Position numbers and translations under genes: made by a program
The notes under the pieces: model-generated
Databases searched by the model: none
What the model saw: only the letters and a program-made list of their open reading frames with translations
Told to the model about the DNA's origin: nothing
Part shown: positions 26,374-35,895 of the stretch, piece after piece
Layout of the letters: every line of letters starts with the position of its first letter
Numbering within the stretch: position 1 is the stretch's first letter
Source: Caballeronia cordobensis
Lineage (GTDB): Bacteria; Pseudomonadota; Gammaproteobacteria; Burkholderiales; Burkholderiaceae
DNA length: 64,000 nucleotides
Assembly: GCF_001544575.2 (NCBI RefSeq)
Contig: NZ_FCNY02000005.1
Location: forward strand, 62,001 to 126,000
Direction of reading: 5' to 3'

Positions 26374-27792
26374 CTACTGAATTTGCGCAATGCGCAGAAG
26401 ATTAGTGGTACCAGGCGTGCCGAACGGCATGCCCGCAGAAATGACGACGGTTTGACCTGATTCGCCAAATCCTTCGGCACGAACCGTCTCGCATGCCAGC
26501 TCACTTACTTCAGCCGCATCGACCAGTTCCTTACACAAGACGGAATGGACGCCCCAGGCCAGCGCGAGACGGCGGGCCGTTCCCATCTGCGGTGTCATGC
26601 CGACGATCGGCGCGCAGGGCCGTTCGCGTGCCATGCAGAGGGCTGAGTAACCGGAACTGGTGTAGGCAACGGTGGCGACTGCGTCGAGCAGGCCCGTTAC
26701 GTGCCGCATCGCATACCCGATGGCATCCGACGGCGTCGCGCGCGGCTCGGCATGAGACGCCGCCATCACCTCGCGGTAGTAAGGATCATGCTCGGTCTGT
26801 GAGATGATCAGATCCATCATCCGCACGGCTTCGACGGGATATTTCCCACTTGCCGACTCGGCCGATAGCATTACCGCATCCGCGCCGTCGTACACGGCGG
26901 TGGCGACGTCGGACGCCTCCGCTCGAGTCGGTACGGGCGCGGTGACCATCGACTCAAGCATTTGAGTCGCAACGATCACCGGTTTGCCGGCCTTTCGACA
27001 GGCGCGCACGATACGTTTCTGAATCGCTGGCACTTGTTCCGCAGGCATTTCGACGCCGAGGTCGCCGCGCGCAACCATTACGGCGTCCGCCTCGTCGACG
27101 ATCGCATCAAGGCTGCCGATTGCCGCCGGTTTTTCCAGCTTGGCCACGATGCCAACTCGGTCGCCGACGATCTTCCTGACCGCCTGGATATCTTCGACCC
27201 GCTGTACGAAAGACAATGCGAGCCAGTCGATGCCGAGGGTAAGACCGAACTCGAGATCGCGACGATCCTTTTCAGTCATTGCGGAGAGAGGCAAGACCAC
27301 ATCAGGAACGTTGACGCCCTTGCGCTCCGATAGCGGCCCACCAACGATCACAGTAGTTTCTGCAAAGTCGGGTCCGCACCGTTCGACTCGCAACTGAACC
27401 CGGCCATCGTCCAGCAAGAGGTTAGTCTGCTCTTTCAGCGCAGCGAAAATCTCAGGGTGGGGAAGCGCGACGCGCGTCGCGTCGCCCGGCGTTGCATTGT
27501 CGAGATCCAGCCGAAACGACGCGCCCTTCGCAAGGGATATCGGACCGCTCGCGAACGTGCCAATCCGGAGCTTCGGCCCTTGGAGATCAAGAAGCACACC
27601 GATCGGCCGGCGCAGGTCCTTCTCGATCGACCGGATGACTTCGAGTCGACGTTGGTGATCTTCATGAGACCCATGGCTGAAGTTCAGCCGGAAAACATCC
27701 GCACCCGCCTTAAACAGGGCTTCGATGGTGTCTCGGCTGGTGCTAGCCGGTCCCAATGTTGCAACAATCTTCGCGTTGCGAGTTCGGCGCAT
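26374..27792 (-). CDS. pyk: Pyruvate kinase
   Basis: A 472-residue type II pyruvate kinase converting phosphoenolpyruvate and ADP to pyruvate and ATP. Seen: RRTRNAKIVATLGPAS at the start, RLNFSHGSHEDH, LLDLQGPKLRIG, MVARGDLGVEMP (the Mg/ATP site), and the C-terminal allosteric domain with the ending GTPGTTNLLRIAQI. It is the last gene of the tartrate operon and follows the glycerate-kinase gene by two bases, so it turns the 2-phosphoglycerate made there, via enolase, into pyruvate. It is probably a pathway-specific second pyruvate kinase. Confidence 0.95.
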   Translation of the reverse strand: MRRTRNAKIVATLGPASTSRDTIEALFKAGADVFRLNFSHGSHEDHQRRLEVIRSIEKDLRRPIGVLLDLQGPKLRIGTFASGPISLAKGASFRLDLDNATPGDATRVALPHPEIFAALKEQTNLLLDDGRVQLRVERCGPDFAETTVIVGGPLSERKGVNVPDVVLPLSAMTEKDRRDLEFGLTLGIDWLALSFVQRVEDIQAVRKIVGDRVGIVAKLEKPAAIGSLDAIVDEADAVMVARGDLGVEMPAEQVPAIQKRIVRACRKAGKPVIVATQMLESMVTAPVPTRAEASDVATAVYDGADAVMLSAESASGKYPVEAVRMMDLIISQTEHDPYYREVMAASHAEPRATPSDAIGYAMRHVTGLLDAVATVAYTSSGYSALCMARERPCAPIVGMTPQMGTARRLALAWGVHSVLCKELVDAAEVSELACETVRAEGFGESGQTVVISAGMPFGTPGTTNLLRIAQIQ

Positions 27793-27794
27793 CG

Positions 27795-29123
27795 TTATAG
27801 ACTCCTTGAAAGGTCGCCACGCTGAGCGGCGATGTAGATGGCACGAAAATCGTTCACGTTGGTCAGCGTCGGGCCGGTCGTGACCGAGTCCCCCAGTGCC
27901 TGGAAAAAGCCGTGCGCGTCGTTGTTCTGCAGGCTATCGGTCGGGCGCATACCGCGCTCCCTTGCGCGCTGCAGCGTGTTGGGCCGGAGAATGGCGCCTG
28001 CGATTTCTTCCACCCCATCGACCCCGTCCGTATCGCCCGCGAGCGCGTAGATGCCCGCCTCGCCGTTCAGTGCAACGCCAAGCGAAAGAAGGAACTCGAC
28101 GTTACGCCCGCCACGGCCATCGCCTCGAATGGTTACGGTCGTTTCCCCGCCCGACAGCAATATGCACGGCGCCTGAAATGGCTGGCCGCGCCGAGTGACT
28201 TGCATGGCGATTGCCGCCATGACAGAGCCTACGTCGCGAGCTTCACCTTCGATTGCGTCGCTGAGGATGTGTACGTCGATACCCGCGTCGCGCGATTTGA
28301 GCGCAGCCGCTTCAAGCGCCAGTTGCGGTGTGGCGATCAAATGTGTTTCTATCTGAGCCAGGCGCGGGTCGCCAGGCTTCACGCTCTCGGATAGACCCTC
28401 TTCGAGAAGCGCAATTGCTACAGAAGACGCACATATCTCGTAACGGCGCAGGATGGCCAATGCATCTGCGCACGTTGTCGTATCGGGAACCGTCGGGCCC
28501 GACGCGATATCCGCGGCGGCATCTGCGGGAACGTCCGAGATAATGAGGTTGACGACACGCGCCGGATAGCAGGCAGCCGCAAGACGGCCGCCCTTGACGC
28601 GCGACAGGTGCCTGCGCACACAATTCATCTCGGATATCGTGGCCCCACTGTCGAGCAGCGCCTGATTCATTTCCTGCTTGTCCTGCAGCGTGAGTCCCTC
28701 CGCGGGGAGAGGAAGTAACGAAGAGCCACCCCCCGAGATAAGGCAGATGACGAGGTCATCCGCGGTAAGCCCCGAGACGAGCCGCATCATGCGCTCGGCG
28801 GCTTCCAGACCTCGGGCATCGGGCACGGGATGCGCGGCCTCGACGATCTTAATTCGCTCGCACGCGACTGCGTAACCGTAGCGTGTGACGACGAGACCTT
28901 CGAGAGGAGCGGTCCAGTGGTCTTCCACGGCTTTTGCCATGGCAGCCGAGGCTTTTCCTGCGCCGATCACAATCGTGCGTCCACGCGGAGGCTGTGGAAG
29001 AAAGTGAGGAACTCGCAGAGCCGGCTGTGCTGTCGTAATCGCGGCATCGAACATGTCTTTCAGTAGACGGTCCACGTCCACGCCATTGATCTCGGCCAGA
29101 CCTTTGGATTGGGAGGGTTTCAT
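27795..29123 (-). CDS. ttuD: Glycerate 2-kinase / hydroxypyruvate reductase (TtuD, MOFRL family)
   Basis: A 442-residue MOFRL-family glycerate kinase. Seen: IVIGAGKASAAMAKAVE (about residues 51-67), LISGGGSSLLPLPAEGL, RRHLSRVKGGRLA, NLIISDVPADAAADIASGPTVPD, and a C-terminal ILLSGGETTVTIRGDGRGGRN plus AGDTDGVDG. The family phosphorylates D-glycerate at C2; in tartrate operons it was named TtuD and first described as a hydroxypyruvate reductase. The ATG at 29123 gives the family length; an upstream start at 29234 adds 37 atypical residues. Pyruvate kinase follows two bases after the stop. Confidence 0.9.
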   Translation of the reverse strand: MKPSQSKGLAEINGVDVDRLLKDMFDAAITTAQPALRVPHFLPQPPRGRTIVIGAGKASAAMAKAVEDHWTAPLEGLVVTRYGYAVACERIKIVEAAHPVPDARGLEAAERMMRLVSGLTADDLVICLISGGGSSLLPLPAEGLTLQDKQEMNQALLDSGATISEMNCVRRHLSRVKGGRLAAACYPARVVNLIISDVPADAAADIASGPTVPDTTTCADALAILRRYEICASSVAIALLEEGLSESVKPGDPRLAQIETHLIATPQLALEAAALKSRDAGIDVHILSDAIEGEARDVGSVMAAIAMQVTRRGQPFQAPCILLSGGETTVTIRGDGRGGRNVEFLLSLGVALNGEAGIYALAGDTDGVDGVEEIAGAILRPNTLQRARERGMRPTDSLQNNDAHGFFQALGDSVTTGPTLTNVNDFRAIYIAAQRGDLSRSL

Positions 29124-29339
29124 TACTGCTCTCACAGGTTGGCCGTTGGCCGAGATTGAAGCGAAATGCGCCACGGTCCGTCGACACGCATTACGCACTC
29201 TCGATCGCTTGGAGAAAGTCAGGACGAGTCGCACACGTCCCGGATACGTTGCCGGGCCAATGGTTCGTGTTGATTGGGTGCGCGAGTTCCGTACGCGCCC
29301 GCCTTCATCCGGCGAGCGCGGAACTCAAACCGCCTTTCC

Positions 29340-30428
29340 TTAAGCAGCTTGGCTGGCGGCTGCCTTTTGGAGTTGCGCGCAGACCGCTTCGGTGACTTGC
29401 GCCGTCGTTGCGCTACCGCCAAGGTCTCGCGTATGGAGCGATTTATCAGCAGTCACCTTTTCGACTGCCTGCATCACACGCGTGGCAGCATCGAATTCGC
29501 CGAGGTGTTCGAGCAGCATCACGACCGACCAGAACGTGCCGACCGGATTGGCGAGGCCTTTGCCCATGATGTCGAATGCGGACCCGTGAATCGGTTCGAA
29601 CATCGACGGATAGCGGTGCTCGGGATCGATGTTGCCGGTCGGGGCGATGCCGAGACTACCCGCAAGCGCGGCAGCCAGGTCACTCAGAATATCCGCGTGC
29701 AGGTTGGTTGCGACAATCGTGTCGAGCGTCTCAGGGCGGTTGACCATGCGCGCGGTCGACGCGTCGACGAGTTCCTTGTCCCATTTGACGTCAGGGAACT
29801 CCTTCGAGATTTCCAGCGCGATCTCATCCCACATAACCATTGCGTGGCGTTGCGCGTTGCTCTTCGTAATAACGGTAAGCAGCTTGCGCGGACGCGATTG
29901 CGCCAACTTGAATGCGAAGCGCATGATGCGTTCAACACCGGCGCGAGTGAGGATCGACACGTCCGTTGCGGCCTCGATCGGATGACCTTGGTGCACGCGG
30001 CCGCCGACGCCCGAGTATTCGCCTTCCGAGTTCTCGCGGACGATTACCCAGTTCAAATCTTCCGGCTTACAGCGCTTGAGCGGTGCATCGATGCCCGGGA
30101 GGATGCGCGTCGGGCGCACGTTCGCGTACTGATCCAGACCTTGGCAGATCTTCAGACGAAGACCCCAGAGCGTGATGTGATCGGGAATATCCGGGTCGCC
30201 TGCCGAGCCGAACAAAATGGCGTCCTTGTCACGGATCGCATCAAGACCGTCCTCGGGCATCATTACGCCGTGCTTGCGGTAATAGTCGCCGCCCCAATCG
30301 AAATTTTCAAACTCGAAGGCAAACGACTTGTCGGACTTGGCAAGCGCTTCGAGTACTTGCTGGCCAGCGGGAACAACTTCTTTGCCAATGCCGTCACCGG
30401 GGATGGTTGCGATGCGATACGTTTTCAT
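29340..30428 (-). CDS. ttuC: Tartrate dehydrogenase / D-malate dehydrogenase (TtuC)
   Basis: A 362-residue isopropylmalate/tartrate dehydrogenase-fold enzyme. It starts YRIATIPGDGIGKEVVP and has WVIVRENSEGEYSGVGG, an AQSRPRKLLTVITKSNAQRH block with the catalytic Lys, DASTARMVNRPETLD and NLHADILSDLAAALAGSLG metal-binding Asp residues. Such enzymes use NAD+ and Mn2+/Mg2+ on tartrate (to oxaloglycolate or D-glycerate) and often D-malate. Fourth of six genes on the minus strand; glycerate made here feeds TtuD. Length matches TtuC (about 360). Confidence 0.93.
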   Translation of the reverse strand: MKTYRIATIPGDGIGKEVVPAGQQVLEALAKSDKSFAFEFENFDWGGDYYRKHGVMMPEDGLDAIRDKDAILFGSAGDPDIPDHITLWGLRLKICQGLDQYANVRPTRILPGIDAPLKRCKPEDLNWVIVRENSEGEYSGVGGRVHQGHPIEAATDVSILTRAGVERIMRFAFKLAQSRPRKLLTVITKSNAQRHAMVMWDEIALEISKEFPDVKWDKELVDASTARMVNRPETLDTIVATNLHADILSDLAAALAGSLGIAPTGNIDPEHRYPSMFEPIHGSAFDIMGKGLANPVGTFWSVVMLLEHLGEFDAATRVMQAVEKVTADKSLHTRDLGGSATTAQVTEAVCAQLQKAAASQAA

Positions 30429-30517
30429 GTCTGTCTCCGTCCTTCATGAGTTGGGTGTATGCAGTGCCCTCGTTCAAGCGAACCAGGAAAAATGTCCATG
30501 GCCGCCTAAGCCTGGCA

Positions 30518-31126
30518 CTACTTGATGAATCTGAGTTGGGCGCTGATCTTTTCGAGAATCGGCTTTTTCTTTTCGTTGAACGCGGCCTTGTTTTTCGCCA
30601 TGAGATTGTTGCCCTTGGTGTCGATGGAGATAATAAGGGGGCCGAACTCTTTAACCCGATTGATCCACAACGTTTCGGGCATGCCGAGATCCTGCCATTC
30701 CGCGCCCTCGATCTCCTCAACGAGCGTCGCAGCCAGCACCGCGCATCCGCCCGGGAAAATGGCATGTACGGCTTTGTGCTCTTCGCAGCCGGCCGCCGTC
30801 TCGGGGCCCATGCCGCCCTTTCCCACAATCAGCTTCACGCCAGTCTGCTCGATGAACTCGCGTTCGAACTTCTCCATGCGCATGCTGGTCGTCGGGCCGA
30901 TCGAAACCATTTCGAAGCTGCCGTCTTCTTTCTTTCGAACGATCGGGCCAGCATGAAAGATTGCACCGCCTGCGAGATCCACGGGAAGATGTCTGCCTTG
31001 TTCGATGAGTCTTCGATGCGCCACGTCACGACAGGTCACAAGACGACCAGTCAAATAAACGACGTCGCCGACATTGAGGTCTTCGAGGTCTTCGCTCTTG
31101 ATGGGGGTGGTCAGGACTTTTTTCAC
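30518..31126 (-). CDS. ttdB: L(+)-tartrate dehydratase, beta subunit
   Basis: A 202-residue class I fumarase-type beta subunit: [30 protein letters not shown] at the start, [24 protein letters not shown], and [10 protein letters not shown]. With TtdA it dehydrates L-tartrate to oxaloacetate in the cytoplasm, using an oxygen-sensitive iron-sulfur cluster held by TtdA. The start overlaps the TtdA stop by four bases, so the subunits are co-translated. Homologous beta domains also occur in fumarases, but the split-gene form with a tartrate transporter favours TtdB. Confidence 0.92.
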   Translation of the reverse strand: MKKVLTTPIKSEDLEDLNVGDVVYLTGRLVTCRDVAHRRLIEQGRHLPVDLAGGAIFHAGPIVRKKEDGSFEMVSIGPTTSMRMEKFEREFIEQTGVKLIVGKGGMGPETAAGCEEHKAVHAIFPGGCAVLAATLVEEIEGAEWQDLGMPETLWINRVKEFGPLIISIDTKGNNLMAKNKAAFNEKKKPILEKISAQLRFIK

Positions 31127-32022
31127 AGAACCACTCCTTCATGCGACAGGATTTCATAGGTCGAGTCGGCATTGATGCGAATCTTGCCGCGCCGATGCGC
31201 CCAGCACCCCGTATTGATCGCAACGCCGATGGTCGACGGATGACGTGCCGACGATTCGATGTTCACGCCCATCACGCTGTTGTTACCCGTCAGCCCCTGC
31301 GGCCCGATTCCAATCTCGTTGAGCCCTTCCTCAAGCAGCTCCTCCATCAGCGCCGCCCGCGGATTTGCACTTTTAGAGTTGACCGGCCGCAGGATTGCCA
31401 GCTTGGAAAGACGCGCTGCGGTTTCCACCGACGTCGAAACACCGATGCCAACCAACAGCGGCGGGCACGCGTTGACGCCGCGTTCGGTGATGACGTCCAT
31501 CACGAACTCCGCCACACCTTCGTAGCCCTGCCCCGGCATCAATACTTTTGCCGCTCCCGGCAGAGTGCAGCCGCCACCGGCCATATACACGTCGATCGTG
31601 CAGCTATCGCTTTCCGGAACAATGCGCCAATCAAGCCATGGAATTTGCGTGCCGGTATTCGTGCCTGTGTTTTTCTCTTCGAACGTCTCGACTGCGTTGT
31701 GGCGCAGCGGTCCCATCTCCGTCGCGCCTGAAGTGGCTTCGCGCAGAATCTCTTCCAACTCCCCCAGCAACGGAAAGTTGGCTCCGGCCTCCACAAAGTA
31801 CTGGATGACTCCAGTATCCTGACAACTCGGACGGTCCAATTTATCGGCGGCTTTCTGATTGCCGTCCATTGAATCGTAGATTGATTTCGCGAGCGGGTTC
31901 GTTTCCAGAGTGCGCAGTTCGGCCAGCTTCGCCTTAACGTCCGTCGGTAGACGTTTTCCGATATAAGCGGTGAATTTGGCCATGGTGTCCGTCACGGACT
32001 GAACGGCTGCTTCCTTGTCCAT
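31123..32022 (-). CDS. ttdA: L(+)-tartrate dehydratase, alpha subunit
   Basis: A 299-residue iron-sulfur subunit. Cysteines C67 (SCQDTG), C186 (NACPPLL) and C273 ([10 protein letters not shown]) are in the positions expected to hold the 4Fe-4S cluster. [12 protein letters not shown] and [16 protein letters not shown] are typical class I fumarase motifs. The start at 32022 follows AGAGGAATT; an ATG at 32040 would lose that spacing. With TtdB it converts L-tartrate to oxaloacetate. It follows the transporter gene by 45 bp in the tartrate operon. Confidence 0.93.
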   Translation of the reverse strand: MDKEAAVQSVTDTMAKFTAYIGKRLPTDVKAKLAELRTLETNPLAKSIYDSMDGNQKAADKLDRPSCQDTGVIQYFVEAGANFPLLGELEEILREATSGATEMGPLRHNAVETFEEKNTGTNTGTQIPWLDWRIVPESDSCTIDVYMAGGGCTLPGAAKVLMPGQGYEGVAEFVMDVITERGVNACPPLLVGIGVSTSVETAARLSKLAILRPVNSKSANPRAALMEELLEEGLNEIGIGPQGLTGNNSVMGVNIESSARHPSTIGVAINTGCWAHRRGKIRINADSTYEILSHEGVVL

Positions 32023-32067
32023 CTTGAATTCCTCTAACAACTAGTGATCGGGGACGCGCTTTAGTTT

Positions 32068-33369
32068 TCAGTGCGCCGCGGCATTGCCGGGCGTGACAGG
32101 CGCTTTCTGAGTACGGGCGAGCAGCAGCGTAAGGACCGCGGAGAGTACGAGCAGGCATGCAACGAAATAGAGTCCTCCTGCATAACTACCAGTCTGATCC
32201 TTGACCCAACCGATCATCGCCGGTCCAGCGAAGCCGCCCAGATTCCCGATCGAATTGATCGTCGCGATACCGGTGGCGGCTGCAGCGCCTGACAGAAACA
32301 TCGTCGGCATGGTCCAGAGCGGCGGCTTGGCGCAGCTAATGCCGATATTGACGAGCGTCAGGGCAGCAATCAGTCCTACGACGCTATTGGCGACCGCCGC
32401 AATAGCCAGGCCGACGGCAGCCGCCACACACGCCAGCGCAACGTGCCATGTGCGCTCGCCGGTGCGGTCAGAGTGGCGTGACCAGAAGATCATGGCAACG
32501 ACCGAGACCACTGGGGGGATGGCGTTGAGTACGCCAACGGTCATGGAGGAGACGCCGAGCTGCTTGATGATCTGCGGAGCCCAGATGCCGAGCGTATAGA
32601 GCCCTGCAGAAGTCCCGAAGTAGATGAGCGACAAGGCCAATACGCGGGGATTAGCAAGGCCGCTGATGATGCCGTGCTTGGCGGTAGTGGATCTTTTGGA
32701 AGCTTCGTCGTTCATGACGTTGACGAGCCAAGTGCGTTCGTCGTCCTTCAGCCATTTCGCCTTTTCGGGTTTGTCGGTCATATAGAAGAACACGACAACA
32801 CCCAGAATGAGCGCCGGAATTGCTTCCAGAATGAACATCCACTGCCAGCCGTGCAGACCCATGACGCCATTCATTTCGAGCAAGGCGGCAGAGAGCGGCG
32901 ATCCCAAAGCGGTGGAGAGCGGTGCAGCGGCCATGAAGAAAGCGACCACACCCGCACGGTGCCGCGCCGGGAACCAGTAACTGAGGTACAAGATGATTCC
33001 CGGGAAGAAGCCCGCCTCAGCGGCGCCCAGCAGGAATCGGATGATGTAAAAACTCGTCGGCCCTTTAACGAAGGCCATCGCGGCGGAAATGATGCCCCAG
33101 GTGACCATGACCCGAGCGATCCACATCCGCGCGCCGACCTTGTGCAAGATGATGTTGGAAGGCACCTCAAACAGGAAATATCCCCAGAAGAAGATGCCGG
33201 CACCAAAGCCGAGGATCGAGGCAGTGAAGCCCAGATCGGTTCGCATGGTAAGCGACGCAAAGCCGATATTGACGCGGTCAATGTAGGCGACGAAGTACAG
33301 CAGCATGATGAACGGCACGATGCGCCATGTGATCTTGCGCAGGGTTCGTTTTTCCAGATCCATTTCCAT
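32068..33369 (-). CDS. ttuB: MFS tartrate transporter (ACS family, TtuB-like)
   Basis: A 433-residue, 12-helix major facilitator of the anion:cation symporter (ACS) family. Visible: RIVPFIMLLYFVAYIDRVNIGFA for helix 1, EVPSNIILHKVGARMWIARVMVTWG, GAAEAGFFPGIILYLSYWFP, and a central hydrophilic loop rich in Lys/Glu (around 195-240). It should import tartrate with protons at the inner membrane. It is the first gene of the tartrate operon, 168 bp from the divergent LysR gene. Substrate is inferred from the neighbouring enzymes. Confidence 0.92.
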   Translation of the reverse strand: MEMDLEKRTLRKITWRIVPFIMLLYFVAYIDRVNIGFASLTMRTDLGFTASILGFGAGIFFWGYFLFEVPSNIILHKVGARMWIARVMVTWGIISAAMAFVKGPTSFYIIRFLLGAAEAGFFPGIILYLSYWFPARHRAGVVAFFMAAAPLSTALGSPLSAALLEMNGVMGLHGWQWMFILEAIPALILGVVVFFYMTDKPEKAKWLKDDERTWLVNVMNDEASKRSTTAKHGIISGLANPRVLALSLIYFGTSAGLYTLGIWAPQIIKQLGVSSMTVGVLNAIPPVVSVVAMIFWSRHSDRTGERTWHVALACVAAAVGLAIAAVANSVVGLIAALTLVNIGISCAKPPLWTMPTMFLSGAAAATGIATINSIGNLGGFAGPAMIGWVKDQTGSYAGGLYFVACLLVLSAVLTLLLARTQKAPVTPGNAAAH

Positions 33370-33537
33370 GGATGTCTCCTGTTCCGATTAACTGTGTCGC
33401 CGTCTTGCGCGGCTCTGATTGCCTACCTCCGAGGACGGAGTGGCTGTTTGGCAGTTGCCAGAACAAAGACTAAAACCAATGACGACACGTATGAATCGAG
33501 CTAGACTTAAAACATCATTGCAAAAAACTCACGAATC

Positions 33538-34455
33538 ATGGACTCGGACCTCGGTTTCTTCTGCCTGCTGGTCAAGCGAGGGAGTCTGGTGGCAACGGCG
33601 CAAGAGTTGAATCTGACTCCACCAGCAGTGTCGCGGCGCCTGTCAGCGCTGGAAGACCGATTGGGGGTCCGTCTGCTTAACCGGACCACTAGACGTATTA
33701 ATCTGACCAATGAAGGTGAAGTCTATTTCGCCCATGCGCAGCGCATCCTGAGCGACATCGACGACATGGAGCGTCTGGTTTCGAGCAGCCGTGCGGCCCC
33801 CAAGGGGCTGTTGCGCGTGAATGCGCCTCTGGGCTTTGGCAGGTCTTATATCGGACCCGCGATTTCAGCTTTTAGTCACGACTTCCCCGAGGTGGAAGTA
33901 CAGTTGCATCTCACGGACCGGCCCGTCAGCTTGCCCGACGAAAGCATCGACGTCTCGGTACGATTCGGGGAAATGCCGGATTCGCGGCTCATTGCGAAAA
34001 GGATCGCGCTTAATCGCCGCCTTTTGGTCGCTTCGCCCAGTTACTTGCGTGCCGCCGGCGAACCAATCTACCCGCATGACCTGACGCAGCATCAATGCAT
34101 CGTGTTGCGGCAAAATGAAGCGGCCTACGGCAACTGGCGTCTAAGTCGTAGTGGGCGCACCGAGACCATCAAAGTACACGGCAAGTTGAGCACTAACGAC
34201 GGAGAAGTTGCGCTTAATTGGGCGCTCGAGGGGCAGGGAATCCTCATGCGTGCCGAATGGGATATCGCGAAGTATCTTCGCAGCGGACGGCTGGCGCAGG
34301 TTTTAGCGGACTACCAAACTCCGACTGCGGATATCTACGCTGTCTATCCAGAGCGGCTGAACCTGTCAGCGAAAGTCGCTTGCTTCGTTGAGCATCTACG
34401 CAACTATCTGGGCCAACACGCCGACGGTCCTTCGCCAACCGGCTCGCCCTGGTAG
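33538..34455 (+). CDS. ttuA: LysR-family regulator of the tartrate operon (TtuA-like)
   Basis: A 305-residue LysR protein with winged HTH at residues 1-58 (DSDLGFFCLLVKRGSLVATAQELNLTPPAVSRRLSALEDRLG in outline) and a substrate-binding domain from about 90. It is divergent from ttuB with a 168-bp shared control region, the classic layout for a tartrate-activated regulator. Tartrate as inducer is an inference. No clear T-N11-A box stood out by eye, although the intergenic region is AT-rich near 33480-33537. No strong ribosome binding site stands directly before the ATG. Confidence 0.88.
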   Translation: MDSDLGFFCLLVKRGSLVATAQELNLTPPAVSRRLSALEDRLGVRLLNRTTRRINLTNEGEVYFAHAQRILSDIDDMERLVSSSRAAPKGLLRVNAPLGFGRSYIGPAISAFSHDFPEVEVQLHLTDRPVSLPDESIDVSVRFGEMPDSRLIAKRIALNRRLLVASPSYLRAAGEPIYPHDLTQHQCIVLRQNEAAYGNWRLSRSGRTETIKVHGKLSTNDGEVALNWALEGQGILMRAEWDIAKYLRSGRLAQVLADYQTPTADIYAVYPERLNLSAKVACFVEHLRNYLGQHADGPSPTGSPW

Positions 34456-34562
34456 CGAGGGGAAATTCTTCCAAGCATGAGATGGTAGCGTATGGTCAGC
34501 CTGCAAACTCCATAGACATGACCGAGGCCTTTTTGTGCTTCTGATTCACGTCATGCGTGCTG

Positions 34563-34594
34563 GCGTGCGGGGCGGGATCAGCCCGCCCGCACGC
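34563..34594. terminator. GC-rich hairpin at the end of the monooxygenase pair
   Basis: GCGTGCGGG-GCGGG pairs with CCCGC-CCGCACGC around a short ATCAG loop with one unpaired G. It spans the stop codon of the frameshifted monooxygenase and could end transcription from either side; there is no T-run. Confidence 0.4.
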
Positions 34595-35895
34595 GTTCGC
34601 GCAAGGTCGCGTGTTCGTATGTATCGGGGCGCACGCCGCGCCGCTTCAATTCCGGCACGACGAGATCCACGAACTCGTCCATGCACGCAGGCAACGCATG
34701 CGTGATGCAGATGAAACCGTCGCCGCCGCCTTCGTTCAGCAGCCGCTGCAACTGATCGGCCACTTCGGCGGGATTGCCGACGACATGCGGACCTTGCCCC
34801 GCCGCGAAATGCCGCGCAATCTCGCCTAATGGCATATCCGGCGCGAAATCTTCGGTAATCGCCGCGAGATGCCCGCGTATGCCGCTCGTCTCGCCGATGT
34901 CGGGAAACGGCGCGTCTTCGTCGAAGCGGGAAAGATCGGTGTTGAGAAACGCCGAGAGCATCGTGAGCCCCGCCTCGACCGTCACGTTGTCGCGGATGGC
35001 GCGCTGCTTCTGCAGCGCTTCCTCGCGGGTATGGCCGACGATCGGCACGATGCCCCACAAAATGCGCACGTCGTCCGCGCAGCGTCCTGCCCGCAGCGCT
35101 TCCCCCTTTACCTTGTCGACGAACTCGCGCATGCCCGGTGCGGAATGCCTGAGTCCGAATACGAGGTCCGCGTGACGCCCGGCAAACGCCGCACCCGCGC
35201 TCGACGACCCGGCCTGCGCGATCAGCGGCCTTCCCTGCGGCGAGCGCGGCACGGTGAAGCGGCCCTCGCTTGAAAAGAAATCGCCTCTTAAGTCGATCTT
35301 CGCGCCTTTTCGACGGATCGGCGAACACGCCCGATACGCGGTCCGCGACGATCGCATCCGGCTGCCAGCTATCCCACAGCGTGTGGCATAGCCGCAGGTA
35401 TTCGTCGGCGCGGCGGTAGCGCGTGTCGTGCTCGTCCAGCGTCTGCCCGAACTGGCGCGCTTCCGGTTCGCCCGCCGTCGTGACCAAATTCCACCCGACG
35501 CGTCCCTCTGTCAGATGATCGAGCGTCGCGAACTGACGTGCCACCCAGTATGGCGGCAGGAACGCGGTACTCAATGTCGTGACGAGACCGACGCGCTGCG
35601 TGACGCGCGCCATGATGGAAATGAGCGGCAAGTGATCGTGACGCGGACACTGCACGGCCCAGCGCAGCGTATCGTCGCTGTCGCCGCGATAGGTCTCGTA
35701 GATCGAATACGAATCCGACAAAAAGATCGTGTCGATGCCGCCGCGCTCCGCCGTGCGCGCGACATGCTCCCAGTACGGCGCGCGATCGTAACGGAAGCCC
35801 TGGAACGAGCGCGGCAGCCGCCATTGCCCGACCGTATGCGGCGACGCCGAGTGCGATAAAAAGAAAGCCAGCAGCACGATAGGCCTCCCCGTCAT
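34578..35895 (-). pseudogene. LLM-class FMN-dependent monooxygenase, frameshifted
   Basis: An NtaA/DszA-family flavin monooxygenase split by one frameshift. The N-terminal half (35895 to about 35310) has LAFFLSHSASPHTVGQWR, RTAERGGIDTIFLSDSYSIYE and LDHLTEGRVGWNLVTTAGE. At a run of four A (minus strand; TTTT at 35307-35310) the frame must change by one base to continue as DPSK-GAKIDLRGDFFSSEG, through GRPLIAQAGSSSAG, to the stop at 34578. Removing one A restores a continuous protein of about 440 residues. It overlaps the start of the upstream monooxygenase by ATGA, so the pair was an operon. Either a pseudogene or a homopolymer sequencing error. Confidence 0.85.
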
